Shown: positions 29,600 to 39,758, counted from the stretch's first letter. The stretch: 64,000 nucleotides of DNA from Corynebacterium pseudotuberculosis (GCF_002155265.1 NZ_CP021251.1:868001-932000); one strand, 5' to 3'. Notes: a model not told the origin generated them from the sequence alone. Translations and numbers: made by a program.

Positions 29600-31105
29600 A
29601 TGCTTTTTGATCCAACCACATCCTCCCTGCTCAAAGACGCTTATGCTAACGGGATCGCGACACTTTTTATTGATGGCCAGTGGGTTCCAGCACTGGATGG
29701 TGAGACCCGTGTGATTACCAATCCTGCTGACCGCAGCGTGGTAGGGACTGTTTCTGAGGCATCTGAGGTGGATACAGAGAAGGCGATTAGCGCCGCGCGC
29801 CGGGCTTTTGACACTGGCGAATGGGCGCCCGCAGCGGAACGCGGCAAGATCCTTTTAAAAGTGGCAGATGCGATCAGGGAGAACAAAGATCAGCTGGCGC
29901 GCGCAGAGTCTGCGGATACTGGCAAGCGGCTCGTGGAATCTGAATTAGACATGGATGATATTGCCAATGCCTTTGATTACTTTGGCACCCTGGCTCAGCA
30001 TTCTGCAGGACGAGTAGTGGATCCAGGAGATCCAAACGTGCGCTCGCGTATCGACGCCGAACCTATAGGCGTGTGCGGTCTTATCACCCCGTGGAATTAT
30101 CCACTGCTTCAAGTCGCATGGAAGGTTGCTCCGGCATTGGCTGCCGGTAACACTTTTGTGTTAAAACAAGCCGAGCTCACCCCGCACACCGCCATGATGC
30201 TTATGACCATCCTGACACAGGCGGGCGTTCCGGCGGGCGTGGCCAACCTGATCACTGGGGCCGGGGCACGCTGTGGAAACCCACTATCTGTGAGCCCAGA
30301 CGTAGATATGGTTTCTTTTACCGGCGGGCTTGAGACCGGAAAAATTATTGCGCGCAATGCTGCTGAGACCGTCAAACGCGTGGCCTTGGAGCTGGGCGGT
30401 AAAAACCCCAATGTGATCTTTGCCGATGCCGATTTTGATGCCGCAGTGGATAACGCTCTTAACGCTGCCTTTGTGCACTCAGGGCAAGTATGCTCGGCAG
30501 GCTCACGGCTTATCGTGGAGGAATCGATCCACGATAAATTTGTTGCAGAGCTGGTCAATCGTGCGGAAAAAATTCGCCTGGGTGGGCCGCTGGATAAGGA
30601 CGCAGAGACCGGGCCACTCATCTCGGCGGAGCATCGTGAAAAAGTGCATGCATACGTTGAACACGCTAAAGAGCAAGGAGCGCGGGTTCTCACCGGAGGG
30701 CTCCCCGAGGAGATGGGTGGCGAGTTTTATCTGCCCACAGTCATCGACGGCTGCACCCGCGAGATGGATTGCGTGCACGATGAGGCATTCGGGCCTACCG
30801 TGACCGTGGAGACCTTCCAAACGGAAGAAGAAGCCGTAGAGATTGCCAATGATACAAACTACGGATTAGCCGGAGCCGTGTGGACGCGTGATGCCGGCAA
30901 GGCAGAGCGCATGGCTCGTGCGATGCGCCACGGGACTATCTGGATAAACGATTTCCACCCCTACCTGCCGCAAGCGGAGTGGGGTGGAATGAAACAATCA
31001 GGGAACGGTCGGGAGCTTGGTCCTACGGGCCTGGCCGAGTACCAAGAACTTAAACACGTGTACCACAATATCGCGCCGGGTGTTACCGGCTGGTTTGCTG
31101 GTTAG
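29600..31105 (+). CDS. betB: Betaine-aldehyde dehydrogenase
   Basis: 501 residues; AAGGAG upstream of ATG 29600. Aldehyde dehydrogenase fold with NAD-binding VALELGGKNPNVIF, catalytic Cys in SGQVCSAGSRL and the catalytic Glu in ALELGGK. With betA it makes glycine betaine, the osmoprotectant, from choline. The gene probably shares a transcript with betT. Its 3' end overlaps the convergent symporter gene by four bases. Confidence 0.9.
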   Translation: MLFDPTTSSLLKDAYANGIATLFIDGQWVPALDGETRVITNPADRSVVGTVSEASEVDTEKAISAARRAFDTGEWAPAAERGKILLKVADAIRENKDQLARAESADTGKRLVESELDMDDIANAFDYFGTLAQHSAGRVVDPGDPNVRSRIDAEPIGVCGLITPWNYPLLQVAWKVAPALAAGNTFVLKQAELTPHTAMMLMTILTQAGVPAGVANLITGAGARCGNPLSVSPDVDMVSFTGGLETGKIIARNAAETVKRVALELGGKNPNVIFADADFDAAVDNALNAAFVHSGQVCSAGSRLIVEESIHDKFVAELVNRAEKIRLGGPLDKDAETGPLISAEHREKVHAYVEHAKEQGARVLTGGLPEEMGGEFYLPTVIDGCTREMDCVHDEAFGPTVTVETFQTEEEAVEIANDTNYGLAGAVWTRDAGKAERMARAMRHGTIWINDFHPYLPQAEWGGMKQSGNGRELGPTGLAEYQELKHVYHNIAPGVTGWFAG

Positions 31106-32391
31106 ACGGAGACCTTTTCTTCAGCGACGGTGCGTTTTGCGTTGAACTGGACGGCGTCGAGAAGCTTTTCTTGCTTTGCGACGATAGCCGGGACAAGTAC
31201 CTGGCCCGTCACGTTCACTGCGGTGCGACCCATATCAACAATCGGCTCGATGGCGAGCAAGAGACCAACGCCTTCCAGGGGAAGTCCCAGGGTAGACAGC
31301 GTCAGCGTCAGCATTACGGTAGCGCCCGTGGTGCCGGCGGTGGCTGCTGAGCCGAGGACGGAAACGACGGCGATTAAAACGTAATCGGTGAAGTTAAGTG
31401 GAACGCCGTAGAACTGAGAAACAAATATTGCGGCTACGGCAGGGTATACAGCGGCGCATCCATCCATCTTGGTGGTTGCTCCCAGCGGCACGGCAAAGGA
31501 AGCATAGTGCTTGGGAACGCCGATGGCCTCTGCGGTCTGCTCGGTGACTGGCATGACTCCCATGGAGGAGCGAGTGACAAGGCCTAGGGAGGTCACTGGC
31601 CAGACACGACGATAGAACTGGGCGACGTTAAGGCCGTGGAGCTTTAAGGTCACTGGATAGATTACGAGCAAGACGATAGCTAGGCCGACATAGACGGTGA
31701 GAACAAATTTGCCCAGGGCTCCCATGGCGCCGAAACCATAGGTGGCCACAGCCTTTCCAATCAACGCAGCGGTGCCGATGGGTGCAAGTCTAATAATCCA
31801 CCACAGCACTTTCTGGATGATCTCCAGCAGGGAGCGGTTGAAATTAATAAATGGCTCGGCCTTCTCGCCGACCTTTACTGCCGCAATCCCTAGGGCGATG
31901 GCTACTACCAGAAGCTGCAGCACATTGAAGCTTAGGCTGGTGGAAGCCACCCCATCTACCACTTTGGTGTGGGCTTCTAATCCCACGAGGTTGGTGGGAA
32001 CAATTCCTTCGAGGAATGACCACCAAGATCCGACGGAAGAGGGAGCTGCTGAAGTGTCTTGTAAACCGGAAGTCTCGCCGGGTTTAAAGATCAAACCAAC
32101 GCCTATGCCCGCAAGGACGGAGAAAAACGCGGTGATGGCAAACCAGACGAGGGTTTTTACTGCTAAACGCGCGGCATTGGTCACCTGGCGCAGGTTAGCA
32201 ATGGAGGTGATAACGGCCGTCATAACTAGCGGCGGGATTAAGACCTTTAAGAGAGTGACATAATCGCCGCCCACGGTGGTGAGTGCGGTGGTGAGCCAGT
32301 TTCCCTCTGGCATTGAGCTGGCTATAAGGCCGAGGATGACCCCGGCGATAAGGCCGTAGATCACCTGTGCTCCAAAGCTAGTCCACTTCAT
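31102..32391 (-). CDS. SDF-family cation:dicarboxylate/amino-acid symporter
   Basis: 429 residues, eight predicted helices. DAACS features are present, but the substrate loop reads TKMDGCAAVYPAV, with Cys in place of the Thr of DctA and glutamate carriers, which hints at a different ligand such as an amino acid. The second conserved loop is SAATAGTTGATVM. I do not assign the substrate. It is separate in orientation from the betaine genes but adjacent. Confidence 0.85.
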   Translation of the reverse strand: MKWTSFGAQVIYGLIAGVILGLIASSMPEGNWLTTALTTVGGDYVTLLKVLIPPLVMTAVITSIANLRQVTNAARLAVKTLVWFAITAFFSVLAGIGVGLIFKPGETSGLQDTSAAPSSVGSWWSFLEGIVPTNLVGLEAHTKVVDGVASTSLSFNVLQLLVVAIALGIAAVKVGEKAEPFINFNRSLLEIIQKVLWWIIRLAPIGTAALIGKAVATYGFGAMGALGKFVLTVYVGLAIVLLVIYPVTLKLHGLNVAQFYRRVWPVTSLGLVTRSSMGVMPVTEQTAEAIGVPKHYASFAVPLGATTKMDGCAAVYPAVAAIFVSQFYGVPLNFTDYVLIAVVSVLGSAATAGTTGATVMLTLTLSTLGLPLEGVGLLLAIEPIVDMGRTAVNVTGQVLVPAIVAKQEKLLDAVQFNAKRTVAEEKVSV

Positions 32392-32545
32392 GATTCCCCT
32401 TTGATTGTTTTTGTTTCCTCTGGCACAACGTTAGTACAGGAATGTCTATTCCCAAAAGACAGGTTAGTCTATAAAACTAAAGGGGAATTGCAGGGAATTG
32501 GCGTTTTTACTGGCAAGACGTAACTCTGTACAGAGCGGTCTGGGG

Positions 32546-32746
32546 CTAGCTCGGGGTTGATTTTTGTGGCCTGCCGGGCTTGGGGATTTCTCCGACATTT
32601 TTGGGAAGCCGTCCCGCTTTGCGGAGCTGGTCGCGCAGCATCACCTCGATCTGCGCATTGACGCTGCGCGCCTCGTCATGAGCCCAGCGGGCGATTGCCT
32701 CGGCCACTGCCGGGTCAATGCGGAGAGGAATGCTTTTTCTGGGCAT
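32546..32746 (-). CDS. Arc-like ribbon-helix-helix DNA-binding protein
   Basis: 66 residues. [19 protein letters not shown]... followed by [16 protein letters not shown] is the Arc/CopG ribbon-helix-helix pattern, with a basic, Pro-rich tail. It overlaps the SPFH gene stop by one base (TAATG), so it is coupled to it; SPFH/RHH pairs occur widely in actinobacteria. A local repressor role is inferred; the twin palindrome upstream of the SPFH gene is a candidate operator. Confidence 0.8.
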   Translation of the reverse strand: MPRKSIPLRIDPAVAEAIARWAHDEARSVNAQIEVMLRDQLRKAGRLPKNVGEIPKPGRPQKSTPS

Positions 32747-33690
32747 TAGGTGTATAAGCTGCCTGTATTAATCATGGGTTGGGCGTTGTTGTCGGAGCAT
32801 AGAACTACGAGCAGATTGGAGACCATGGCCGCGCGGCGTTCTGGATCGAGTTCCACAATATCGCGTGATTCTAGCTGAGCAAGTGCGCTCTCCACCATGG
32901 AGACAGCACCTTCCACGATGGTCTCGCGGGCGTCGACAATCGCGTTTGCTTGTTGGCGTTGAAGCATGGCCTGGGCAATTTCTGGAGCGTAGGACAGGTT
33001 GGAAATTCGCGCCTCAACGATTTCTAATCCTGCAACCGCAACCCGGGCGGCGACTTCGTCGGCAAGCTCTTTGGAGACGAGCTCGGTAGATCCTGATAGT
33101 GAGGGGAGGTTTGTTGTTCCGCCGTCGTAGGGGTGAGTGGTGGCTACGTGGCGTAGCGCGGACTCTGCCTGTGAGTGGATGAATTCATCCATGTCCTCCA
33201 CAGCAAAGGTCGCCTTGGCGGTATCGGCAACCTGCCAGACGATGATTGCGCCAATGTTAACGGGATTGCCGTTGAGGTCATTGACCTTGATTTCATTGGT
33301 CTCAAAGTTGCGCACTCGGACTGAGACCTTGGCGGAGTTGCTGAGCGGCGGGTTGAGGGAGAGGCCGGTTGCTCGGTTTGTGCCTAGGTATCGTCCAAAG
33401 AACTGCACGACCAGGGTGTGGCCGGGGGAGATGACCTTGATCATTCCGGCAAGGATGGAGAACAGGACAAGGAGCACGATGCCGCATATCAGCAGGAATG
33501 CGCCACCACTGTTTCCTTGGTTGAGGTGGTGAATGCCAAGTGCTACAAGCGCCATTGATCCGGGAAATCCGATGACAGCGGCGACTGCGGCGATGGCCGC
33601 GATGTTGCTGCCTTCCACCCAAGGAGTTTTTTCGGTGATATCAACTTGGGCACCTTCATGGCCTACTGGGCGATCGGTGACTGTTGTCAT
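32746..33690 (-). CDS. SPFH/Band 7 membrane protein
   Basis: 314 residues; GAAAGGA precedes ATG 33690. Two hydrophobic helices (about 30-55 and 62-90) lead into a Band 7 domain with [32 protein letters not shown] and a coiled-coil segment [16 protein letters not shown]...[11 protein letters not shown]. Such proteins form large membrane oligomers that organise lipid domains or chaperone membrane protease complexes. No protease is adjacent here. Likely first gene of an operon with the RHH protein. Confidence 0.88.
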   Translation of the reverse strand: MTTVTDRPVGHEGAQVDITEKTPWVEGSNIAAIAAVAAVIGFPGSMALVALGIHHLNQGNSGGAFLLICGIVLLVLFSILAGMIKVISPGHTLVVQFFGRYLGTNRATGLSLNPPLSNSAKVSVRVRNFETNEIKVNDLNGNPVNIGAIIVWQVADTAKATFAVEDMDEFIHSQAESALRHVATTHPYDGGTTNLPSLSGSTELVSKELADEVAARVAVAGLEIVEARISNLSYAPEIAQAMLQRQQANAIVDARETIVEGAVSMVESALAQLESRDIVELDPERRAAMVSNLLVVLCSDNNAQPMINTGSLYT

Positions 33691-33711
33691 GCGCTTCCTT
33701 TCAGTGAGGGA

Positions 33712-33747
33712 AAAGTGATATCAGATTAAAAAATGTGATATCACTTT
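33712..33747. promoter_or_regulatory. Twin palindromic operator of the SPFH operon
   Basis: Two copies of GTGATATCA(C/G) at 33715-33724 and 33735-33744, spaced 20 bp, i.e. two helical turns. Each is itself palindromic and together they form a larger inverted repeat (AAAGTGATATCA / TGATATCACTTT, 33712-33723 with 33736-33747). It lies 22 bp upstream of the SPFH start and 53 bp from lysS, in the intergenic region between the two divergent genes. A dimer-of-dimers repressor site is the obvious reading; the RHH protein or a GntR-type regulator is a candidate. Confidence 0.7.
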
Positions 33748-33800
33748 GTCAACGGGGGAGGGTTGGTTAGGTTACTGCACGTGGACTACCCTTATATCCC

Positions 33801-35357
33801 GTGAGCGAGCAAAAAAAATCCCCAAACGTACCAGAACAGCTACGTATTCGTCGCGATAAGCGCCAGAAGCTTATCGACGCCGGCGTGGACGCCTACCCGG
33901 TGATTGTTGATCGGACTACCTTGATTACCGACCTACGGAAGAAATATCAGGTCCTTGGGGAAGATGAAGCTGGCAAGGAGGGGGGAGTTACCTACCTCAC
34001 TGCTGGTGATGAAACCCACGATGAGGTCGCTATTGCAGGCCGAGTCCTTTTTGTTCGTAATACTGGCAAACTGTGCTTTGCGGCTCTCCAAGAAGGTAAC
34101 GGTGAGCATATTCAGGCAATGCTCTCTCTAGCGGAGGTCGGTGCCGATGCCTTGGCTGATTGGAAAGCCCACGTGGATCTCGGCGACATCGTCTCTGTTC
34201 GTGGACGAGTTATTGCCTCTAAGCGGGGTGAGCTCTCTGTAATGGTTCAATCATGGCAGATGGCATCTAAGTCTCTCAGACCACTGCCCGTTGCCTTTGC
34301 GGATATGAGCGAGGATACCCGTATCCGTCACCGCTATACCGACCTGATCATGCGAGAAGAAGCCCGTAACAACGCTCTAACTCGCATCAAGGTGATGCGT
34401 TCTCTACGCAATTTCCTGGAGTCGCGTGGCTTCCTGGAGGTGGAGACACCGATGCTCCAGACCCTTCATGGCGGCGCAGCGGCGCGTCCCTTTGAAACCC
34501 ACTCGAATGCTCTGGATATTGACCTCTATCTGCGTATTGCCCCTGAGCTCTACCTCAAGCGTTGCGTGGTGGGCGGCATTGAGCGGGTCTTCGAGGTAAA
34601 CCGGAATTTCCGCAATGAAGGCGTGGATTCTTCCCATAGCCCGGAGTTCTCCATGCTGGAGACCTATCAGGCGTACGGAACTTACGATGACGGCGCAAAG
34701 CTGCATCAAGACATGATCCAGTACATTGCTAAGGACGTGTTTGGCTCGACCACGGTCACGTTGGCGGACGGCACGGAATATGACCTTGGTGGTGAATGGC
34801 CTTCTATTGAGATGTATCCGTCCCTTAATGAGGCGCTTGCCCGTAAGTTCCCGGGGCAGCCAGAGGTTACAATCCACTCTACTGTGGAGGAACTGGGCGG
34901 TATTGCCAAGGCCATTGGGCTAGAACCGGGCAAAGGCTGGGGCCACGGTAAGTTTGTAGAGGAAATTTGGGAGTTTCTGTGTGAGGATCAGCTGACTGGT
35001 CCAATTTTTGTGCGTGACTTCCCCGTGGAAACCTCTCCGCTCACTCGCGATCATCGCTCTAAAGAGGGCGTGACTGAAAAGTGGGATCTTTACGTCCGTG
35101 GTTTTGAGCTAGCTACCGGTTACTCTGAGCTGGTTGATCCAGTGATTCAGCGTGAACGTTTTGAGGATCAGGCTCGTCTTGCCGCTGGCGGTGATGATGA
35201 GGCTATGGTGTTGGATGAAGACTTCCTTACCGCGATGGAACAGGGTATGCCCCCGACCTCTGGTACGGGAATGGGAATTGACCGGCTTTTGATGGCTCTT
35301 ACGGGTCTGGGTATTCGTGAGACCGTGCTTTTCCCGATGGTAAAACCGGAAAACTAA
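33801..35357 (+). CDS. lysS: Lysyl-tRNA synthetase, class II
   Basis: 518 residues from GTG 33801. Class II motifs: FLEVETPML (motif 1), [22 protein letters not shown] (motif 2; quoted in part) and [11 protein letters not shown] (motif 3), after an N-terminal OB domain. The CTTATATCCC-GTG arrangement places a -10-like box six bases before the start codon, with no ribosome site, so translation is probably leaderless. It is followed by a strong hairpin. Confidence 0.97.
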   Translation: MSEQKKSPNVPEQLRIRRDKRQKLIDAGVDAYPVIVDRTTLITDLRKKYQVLGEDEAGKEGGVTYLTAGDETHDEVAIAGRVLFVRNTGKLCFAALQEGNGEHIQAMLSLAEVGADALADWKAHVDLGDIVSVRGRVIASKRGELSVMVQSWQMASKSLRPLPVAFADMSEDTRIRHRYTDLIMREEARNNALTRIKVMRSLRNFLESRGFLEVETPMLQTLHGGAAARPFETHSNALDIDLYLRIAPELYLKRCVVGGIERVFEVNRNFRNEGVDSSHSPEFSMLETYQAYGTYDDGAKLHQDMIQYIAKDVFGSTTVTLADGTEYDLGGEWPSIEMYPSLNEALARKFPGQPEVTIHSTVEELGGIAKAIGLEPGKGWGHGKFVEEIWEFLCEDQLTGPIFVRDFPVETSPLTRDHRSKEGVTEKWDLYVRGFELATGYSELVDPVIQRERFEDQARLAAGGDDEAMVLDEDFLTAMEQGMPPTSGTGMGIDRLLMALTGLGIRETVLFPMVKPEN

Positions 35358-35366
35358 AACCTTTAG

Positions 35367-35420
35367 AGAGTTGGTCCCCTAAAAATGCCTCATAACGGGT
35401 GCTTTTAGGGGACCAACTCT
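35367..35420 (+). terminator. lysS terminator
   Basis: Eighteen-base perfect stem (35367-35384 with 35403-35420), 10 bp after the lysS stop. The T tail is weak (ATCTTG). Confidence 0.8.
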
Positions 35421-35605
35421 ATCTTGTGGGACTGGCCTTCTGTGGTCCAATAGGGATGACTAGGTGCCATGTGACATAGTGTGGTTATATAAAAGTATTC
35501 TATGCTTCAGGACGATATTTATTATCTCCAGTTAATGTTCTTATTGGTCGTGATGGAGATTATTGGGGCGTAGACGCACTGTATCCTAGAAAGAGAGTGG
35601 CCAAA

Positions 35606-36268
35606 ATGACTTCTGATCAAAAGTTATCGTTCAATCGCCAGATCATAGTACGCGTTTTATACATCATTGCATATTTCTTCCTGGTAGCGGGCCTACCTAT
35701 GATCGTGGGAGACGATTGGGGCGAACTGGCCGTCTACATTGGTACAGGCGTAGCAGCTGTTCTCGGATTATTTCTCTTTAGGGATCGGGTAATCGCCGGT
35801 TTGAAAAGTCTGAAAGAAAAGCGCCTAAAACTCGTGCTTTCTGTTATAGGTTTCATTGTCTTTCAGGCTGTTGTAGTTGCTATCGCGACAAAGGTTGTTC
35901 CTGGTTTTGGAGATAGTGCAAACCAGTCGGCCGCTAAAGATGCCATCAATGGCTCTCTCATGGTAGCCACGATTCTGACTCTGGCAGTGTTTGCACCGAT
36001 TGCTGAAGAGCTAGTATTCCGCGAGGCTATGATGGGCTGGGCTCCGGGTAAAGTCTCCTTAACTATTGCAACGCTCGTATCGGGTCTCCTCTTTGTGTAT
36101 CTCCACGCATCGTTCACCCTCACAGGGTTCATTTATTATCTCCCGGGCACGGCCTCGCTTATTGCTATATACCTTCTTTTTAAGAGGAACATAGCAGCAT
36201 CAATGATCGCCCACATCGCGTTCAACTCATTGTCGGCCATCGGCGTGGTCACTGCTGGAATGGGCTAA
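35606..36268 (+). CDS. CPBP-family intramembrane glutamic protease
   Basis: About 220 residues from ATG 35606 (AAGAGAG upstream; GTG 35597 overlaps that site). Several membrane helices with the CPBP/Abi signature: EELVFRE (paired Glu and Arg), an H in VYLHAS and HIAFNS. These proteins relate to eukaryotic CAAX proteases and are linked to bacteriocin self-immunity or peptide maturation. No bacteriocin gene is visible nearby, so its partner is unknown. It has its own terminator. Confidence 0.85.
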   Translation: MTSDQKLSFNRQIIVRVLYIIAYFFLVAGLPMIVGDDWGELAVYIGTGVAAVLGLFLFRDRVIAGLKSLKEKRLKLVLSVIGFIVFQAVVVAIATKVVPGFGDSANQSAAKDAINGSLMVATILTLAVFAPIAEELVFREAMMGWAPGKVSLTIATLVSGLLFVYLHASFTLTGFIYYLPGTASLIAIYLLFKRNIAASMIAHIAFNSLSAIGVVTAGMG

Positions 36269-36290
36269 GCCGCCTCGTAGTTTTAATATG

Positions 36291-36322
36291 AAATTCCGTC
36301 ACGTTTCCGTGGCGGAATTTTT
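36291..36322 (+). terminator. CPBP gene terminator
   Basis: Thirteen-base stem (36291-36303 with 36308-36320, one G-U pair) and a T run. Confidence 0.8.
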
Positions 36323-36334
36323 GTATTCTGCTGG

Positions 36335-37120
36335 TTAAACCTGCTGCTCCAGCCAATTAAGCATTGTCTTCCTGAGCTCTGGTGCCTCGGGCTCGTTGAA
36401 TATTTCATGGAAAGCCCCGTCGACTGTGATGAGCTGGGTATGCGCTAGGTTTGCCAGGGTTTCTGAGCCTCGAATGTCTGCGAGTTTGTCGGCTGTGCCA
36501 TGCGCAATAAAAAGTGGCACGTGTGCGGGCCAGGAGTGGTGGAGTACTTGTGTTCCTGTGATCGCTAGGGAGGCAGCAGTAAGCAAAGGAACAGGGCCAC
36601 GATAATTGAGCGGATCGGAATCATAGTCGGAGACAATGGCGGGGTCGTGGGAGATGTCGGCACTGGAAAGTTTGACTGTGGGGAGATTGGGGATGGCTGT
36701 GGCCAGTAGTCGCAGTGCCTTTGCCAAAGGTAAGGGAACAGCTGGGAATTGACGTAACGCCGGAGCAGAGAGCATGACTGCAGAAATTCCAGAAGGATCC
36801 TTTTGCGCAGAGGCTGCTGTGATTACCCCACCCATCGAATGGCCTAAAAGGGCGAGGCTATGGGTGCGCATGTTCTGGGAGACTGCTGCGCGGACGGCGA
36901 GGTGGTCGTCGATAAGCTGGGCAACGTCAACGCATGCTTGTGGCCGCGCTGTGTCGTATGCAGTGCCATGTTGCCGTAGATCGTAGGAAGCGACGTCGTA
37001 GCCGGCGTCAAGAAAGGCCTTGATAAGCGGTTGATACCTGCCGGAATGTTCCGCGTATCCGTGAGTAATCAGGACTGTCATCCGGGGCGAAAGTGGCGTG
37101 TGGTGATAGCGGATATCCAT
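36335..37120 (-). CDS. Alpha/beta hydrolase (monoacylglycerol-lipase-like)
   Basis: 261 residues from ATG 37120; further upstream the frame is not convincing. Serine hydrolase of the Hydrolase_4 type: oxyanion HGYAEHSGRY, nucleophile elbow GHSMGG, late GTADKL Asp and DGAFHEIFNE His. The combination resembles monoacylglycerol lipases and lysophospholipases, with no signal peptide, so it is probably cytosolic. A perfect six-base inverted repeat (37117-37133) sits on the start codon; no ribosome site is obvious, so leaderless translation is possible. Confidence 0.88.
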   Translation of the reverse strand: MDIRYHHTPLSPRMTVLITHGYAEHSGRYQPLIKAFLDAGYDVASYDLRQHGTAYDTARPQACVDVAQLIDDHLAVRAAVSQNMRTHSLALLGHSMGGVITAASAQKDPSGISAVMLSAPALRQFPAVPLPLAKALRLLATAIPNLPTVKLSSADISHDPAIVSDYDSDPLNYRGPVPLLTAASLAITGTQVLHHSWPAHVPLFIAHGTADKLADIRGSETLANLAHTQLITVDGAFHEIFNEPEAPELRKTMLNWLEQQV

Positions 37121-37314
37121 ACGTAAAGTATGGCAGCTTATGCGCACAGGAATGTGCGCGCGATCTGGCTTGCGCAAAAATGCAAACGATTTCCTCCACG
37201 TCAAAGGGGGTAAGAGAGTGGCAACCTTCACAGGGTTCTTCTTATGGATATAACCAGTGACGCGCTAATGTGTGGTGCAGCGAACATTGCTAGATCACGT
37301 ACTAGGGAGTCACC

Positions 37315-38307
37315 TTGAAAAAGATCATCCTCGACTGCGACCCGGGGCATGATGATGCCATTGCAATCCTGCTTGCTTGGGGAAGTCCCGATATTGACCT
37401 CCTTGCGGTTACCACCGTGGCTGGGAACCAGACACTGGAAAAAGTAACTACAAATGCTCGCGCGATGGCGCGGGTAGCGGGGATTACGGGGGTGCCTTTT
37501 GCCGCTGGTGCAGATCATCCTTTGCTCGGGCCACAGCTCATTCCTGAGGAAATTCATGGTGATTCTGGCCTAGACGGCCCTCAACTCCCAGCCCCGGGAG
37601 TGGAACTTGATCCACGCCACGCTGTGAACCTGATCGCGGATGTGGTTAAAGAACATGAGCCAGGAAGCATCACTTTGGTTCCCACGGGAGCGCTGACCAA
37701 CATTGCTTTGTTTGCACGGATGTATCCGGAGCTGGTTGAGCGCGTGGCTGGAGTAACCCTCATGGGCGGGGGACACCATACCGGGAACATGACTCCTGCG
37801 GCTGAGTTTAATATCCTTGCAGACCCTGAGGCGGCACGGATTGTTTTTGAAGCCGGGTGGAATATAACCATGGTGGGTCTGGATGTTACGCACAAAGTAC
37901 TGGCGGTTCCCGAACGCCTTCAGCAGCTTGTCGACGTCAACACCGACGTTTCTGCTTTTGTTGCGGAACTTATCGACTTTTTTGGTGCTTCCTATAAACG
38001 TGAGCGTCGCTACCCCGGGCCACCGATGCATGACCCTCTCGCCGTTGCGGCGGTGGCCAATCCCTCAGTTATCCGTACTGTTGCAGCCCCAATTTATGTG
38101 GAAACCCAAGGCGACTATGCCCGTGGGCAAACGATTGTGGACTTGCGTAGAACATGGACACACTCAGATCCATCGACGCTGGCCCAGCTCGACGATTTTG
38201 AGGAAACCCCACGGCATCATGTTGCAGTCGACGCTGACTGTGACCTGTTCTGGTCGATGTTGACGCAGGCGCTTGCCAACGTCGGAAATACAAATTTTGC
38301 GGATTAA
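37315..38307 (+). CDS. Inosine/uridine-preferring nucleoside hydrolase
   Basis: 330 residues from TTG 37315 with AGGGAG upstream. The Ca2+-binding signature DCDPGHDDAIAI at the N-terminus, LMGGGHH and an AEFNILADPEAA segment define the family. It hydrolyses nucleosides to ribose and base for salvage. A transporter of the MFS type follows within 40 bp, so the pair looks like a nucleoside uptake and breakdown operon. Confidence 0.94.
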   Translation: MKKIILDCDPGHDDAIAILLAWGSPDIDLLAVTTVAGNQTLEKVTTNARAMARVAGITGVPFAAGADHPLLGPQLIPEEIHGDSGLDGPQLPAPGVELDPRHAVNLIADVVKEHEPGSITLVPTGALTNIALFARMYPELVERVAGVTLMGGGHHTGNMTPAAEFNILADPEAARIVFEAGWNITMVGLDVTHKVLAVPERLQQLVDVNTDVSAFVAELIDFFGASYKRERRYPGPPMHDPLAVAAVANPSVIRTVAAPIYVETQGDYARGQTIVDLRRTWTHSDPSTLAQLDDFEETPRHHVAVDADCDLFWSMLTQALANVGNTNFAD

Positions 38308-38344
38308 GCGGACTAATCCGTTCTTTAATTACACAGGTAACTTT

Positions 38345-39748
38345 ATGACTCTCCAAGACCCAGTAGATACCTGCAAGGGCGGTATCGCCCTTCTTATGAC
38401 GGTTCTGCTTACAGCAGCAATCGCCTTTCAACTTAATGCCTCAATGCTATCCCCGGTGCTCGCCACCATGGCAAGGGAACTCGGGACCGATGAGGCAACT
38501 GTTGGCCTCACCCAAACGGCCTTCTTTACCGGCGGGGCTATGTGCGGTCTCTTCCTTCCCCGGCTGTCCGACATCGTGGGGCGCCGCAAAATTCTTGTGA
38601 TCATGCTTGCCGTTATGGCTATCGGTGGCCTTATGGCGGCTCTTGCTCCCAACATCACGGTGTTGGCTATCGCTCGTGCCCTGCAGGGTATTTCTGGACC
38701 AACTATCCCTATGACCCTGATTATTCTGCGGAGTCAAGTGCGTGACCAGGTGCGGCTGGGAACCCTCATGGGAATCATTGCAGCTGTCAACGGCGGCATC
38801 GCAGGCATTGACGTTATTGCCTCGGGATGGATGGCGGAGCACCTCGGATTCCGCTCGGTATTTTGGCTTATTGCCATCGTCGGCCTTATTGCCACCGTTG
38901 TTGTTGCTCTTTGGGCACCAGAATCTAAGCCATCCGACAACGTGAAAATGGATTGGGTGGGCGCCGCAATTCTGGTGGTTTCTGTCCTCAGCATTACTTT
39001 GGCAGCCAACGAGGCCGGTAAAGCTGCGGCCGCTAACTGGATGCTCGTTGTTGGCCTAATTCTTTTCGGGCTCGCAGTATTTGCAGTGTTCTGGAAATGG
39101 GAGAACAAACACGACCAACCTATGGTTGCTCCCAAGTATCTGGCGCGTCGGCAAACTTGGGGTTTGCTACTAACCACCGTTCTCACCATGACGGGTGTCT
39201 TTGCTGCGGTGAACGGTGTAGCTATTTCACTTGCACAGAACCCTGACGCCGGCTTTGGTCTTCCGGCTGACCTAGCCAGCCTGATGTTGCTTACGCCTTA
39301 TGCCCTCATCGGCTGGCTCGTGGGGCCTTTTGCAGGACGTTGGGCGCCGCGCATAGGCTACAGCCGACTTCTCCGGATTGGTAATGCTTCCTCCGCAGTT
39401 CTCCTGCTTGTCTTGGCCCTGGCTGGAAGCACATCCAAGGTGGTACTTATCGCGTCAGTGGTCCTGTTAGGTATTACGTACGCCGGAATTGGCAATATTG
39501 TGTTGAATAACCTGGGCGTGGTGAACTCGCCTGCGGATAATGAGGGATTCCTCCCCGGTATGAACTCTGCGGCCTTTAACCTAGGCGCTGGAATTTCCTT
39601 CGCGGTGCTTCCGGTATTCATGGTTGCGGGCTCGCCAGCAGGGTCGGACTCTACCGCCGGATACACTACGGCGTTTATCGTGGGTGCGATAATTCTTGGT
39701 TTGTCTGTGGCTACGAGCTTCTTTATCCCTAAGCGTGTCGACGCTTAA
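38345..39748 (+). CDS. MFS transporter, probably for nucleosides
   Basis: 467 residues from ATG 38345, with about 12-14 helices. The MFS loop RLSDIVGRRKI follows helix 2 and the family ALQGISGPTIPM segment is present. The substrate is not readable; the preceding nucleoside hydrolase suggests nucleosides. The region before ATG 38345 overlaps the hydrolase 3' end in another frame and has no extra family residues. A perfect terminator follows. Confidence 0.88.
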   Translation: MTLQDPVDTCKGGIALLMTVLLTAAIAFQLNASMLSPVLATMARELGTDEATVGLTQTAFFTGGAMCGLFLPRLSDIVGRRKILVIMLAVMAIGGLMAALAPNITVLAIARALQGISGPTIPMTLIILRSQVRDQVRLGTLMGIIAAVNGGIAGIDVIASGWMAEHLGFRSVFWLIAIVGLIATVVVALWAPESKPSDNVKMDWVGAAILVVSVLSITLAANEAGKAAAANWMLVVGLILFGLAVFAVFWKWENKHDQPMVAPKYLARRQTWGLLLTTVLTMTGVFAAVNGVAISLAQNPDAGFGLPADLASLMLLTPYALIGWLVGPFAGRWAPRIGYSRLLRIGNASSAVLLLVLALAGSTSKVVLIASVVLLGITYAGIGNIVLNNLGVVNSPADNEGFLPGMNSAAFNLGAGISFAVLPVFMVAGSPAGSDSTAGYTTAFIVGAIILGLSVATSFFIPKRVDA

Positions 39749-39758
39749 AACAAAAACC

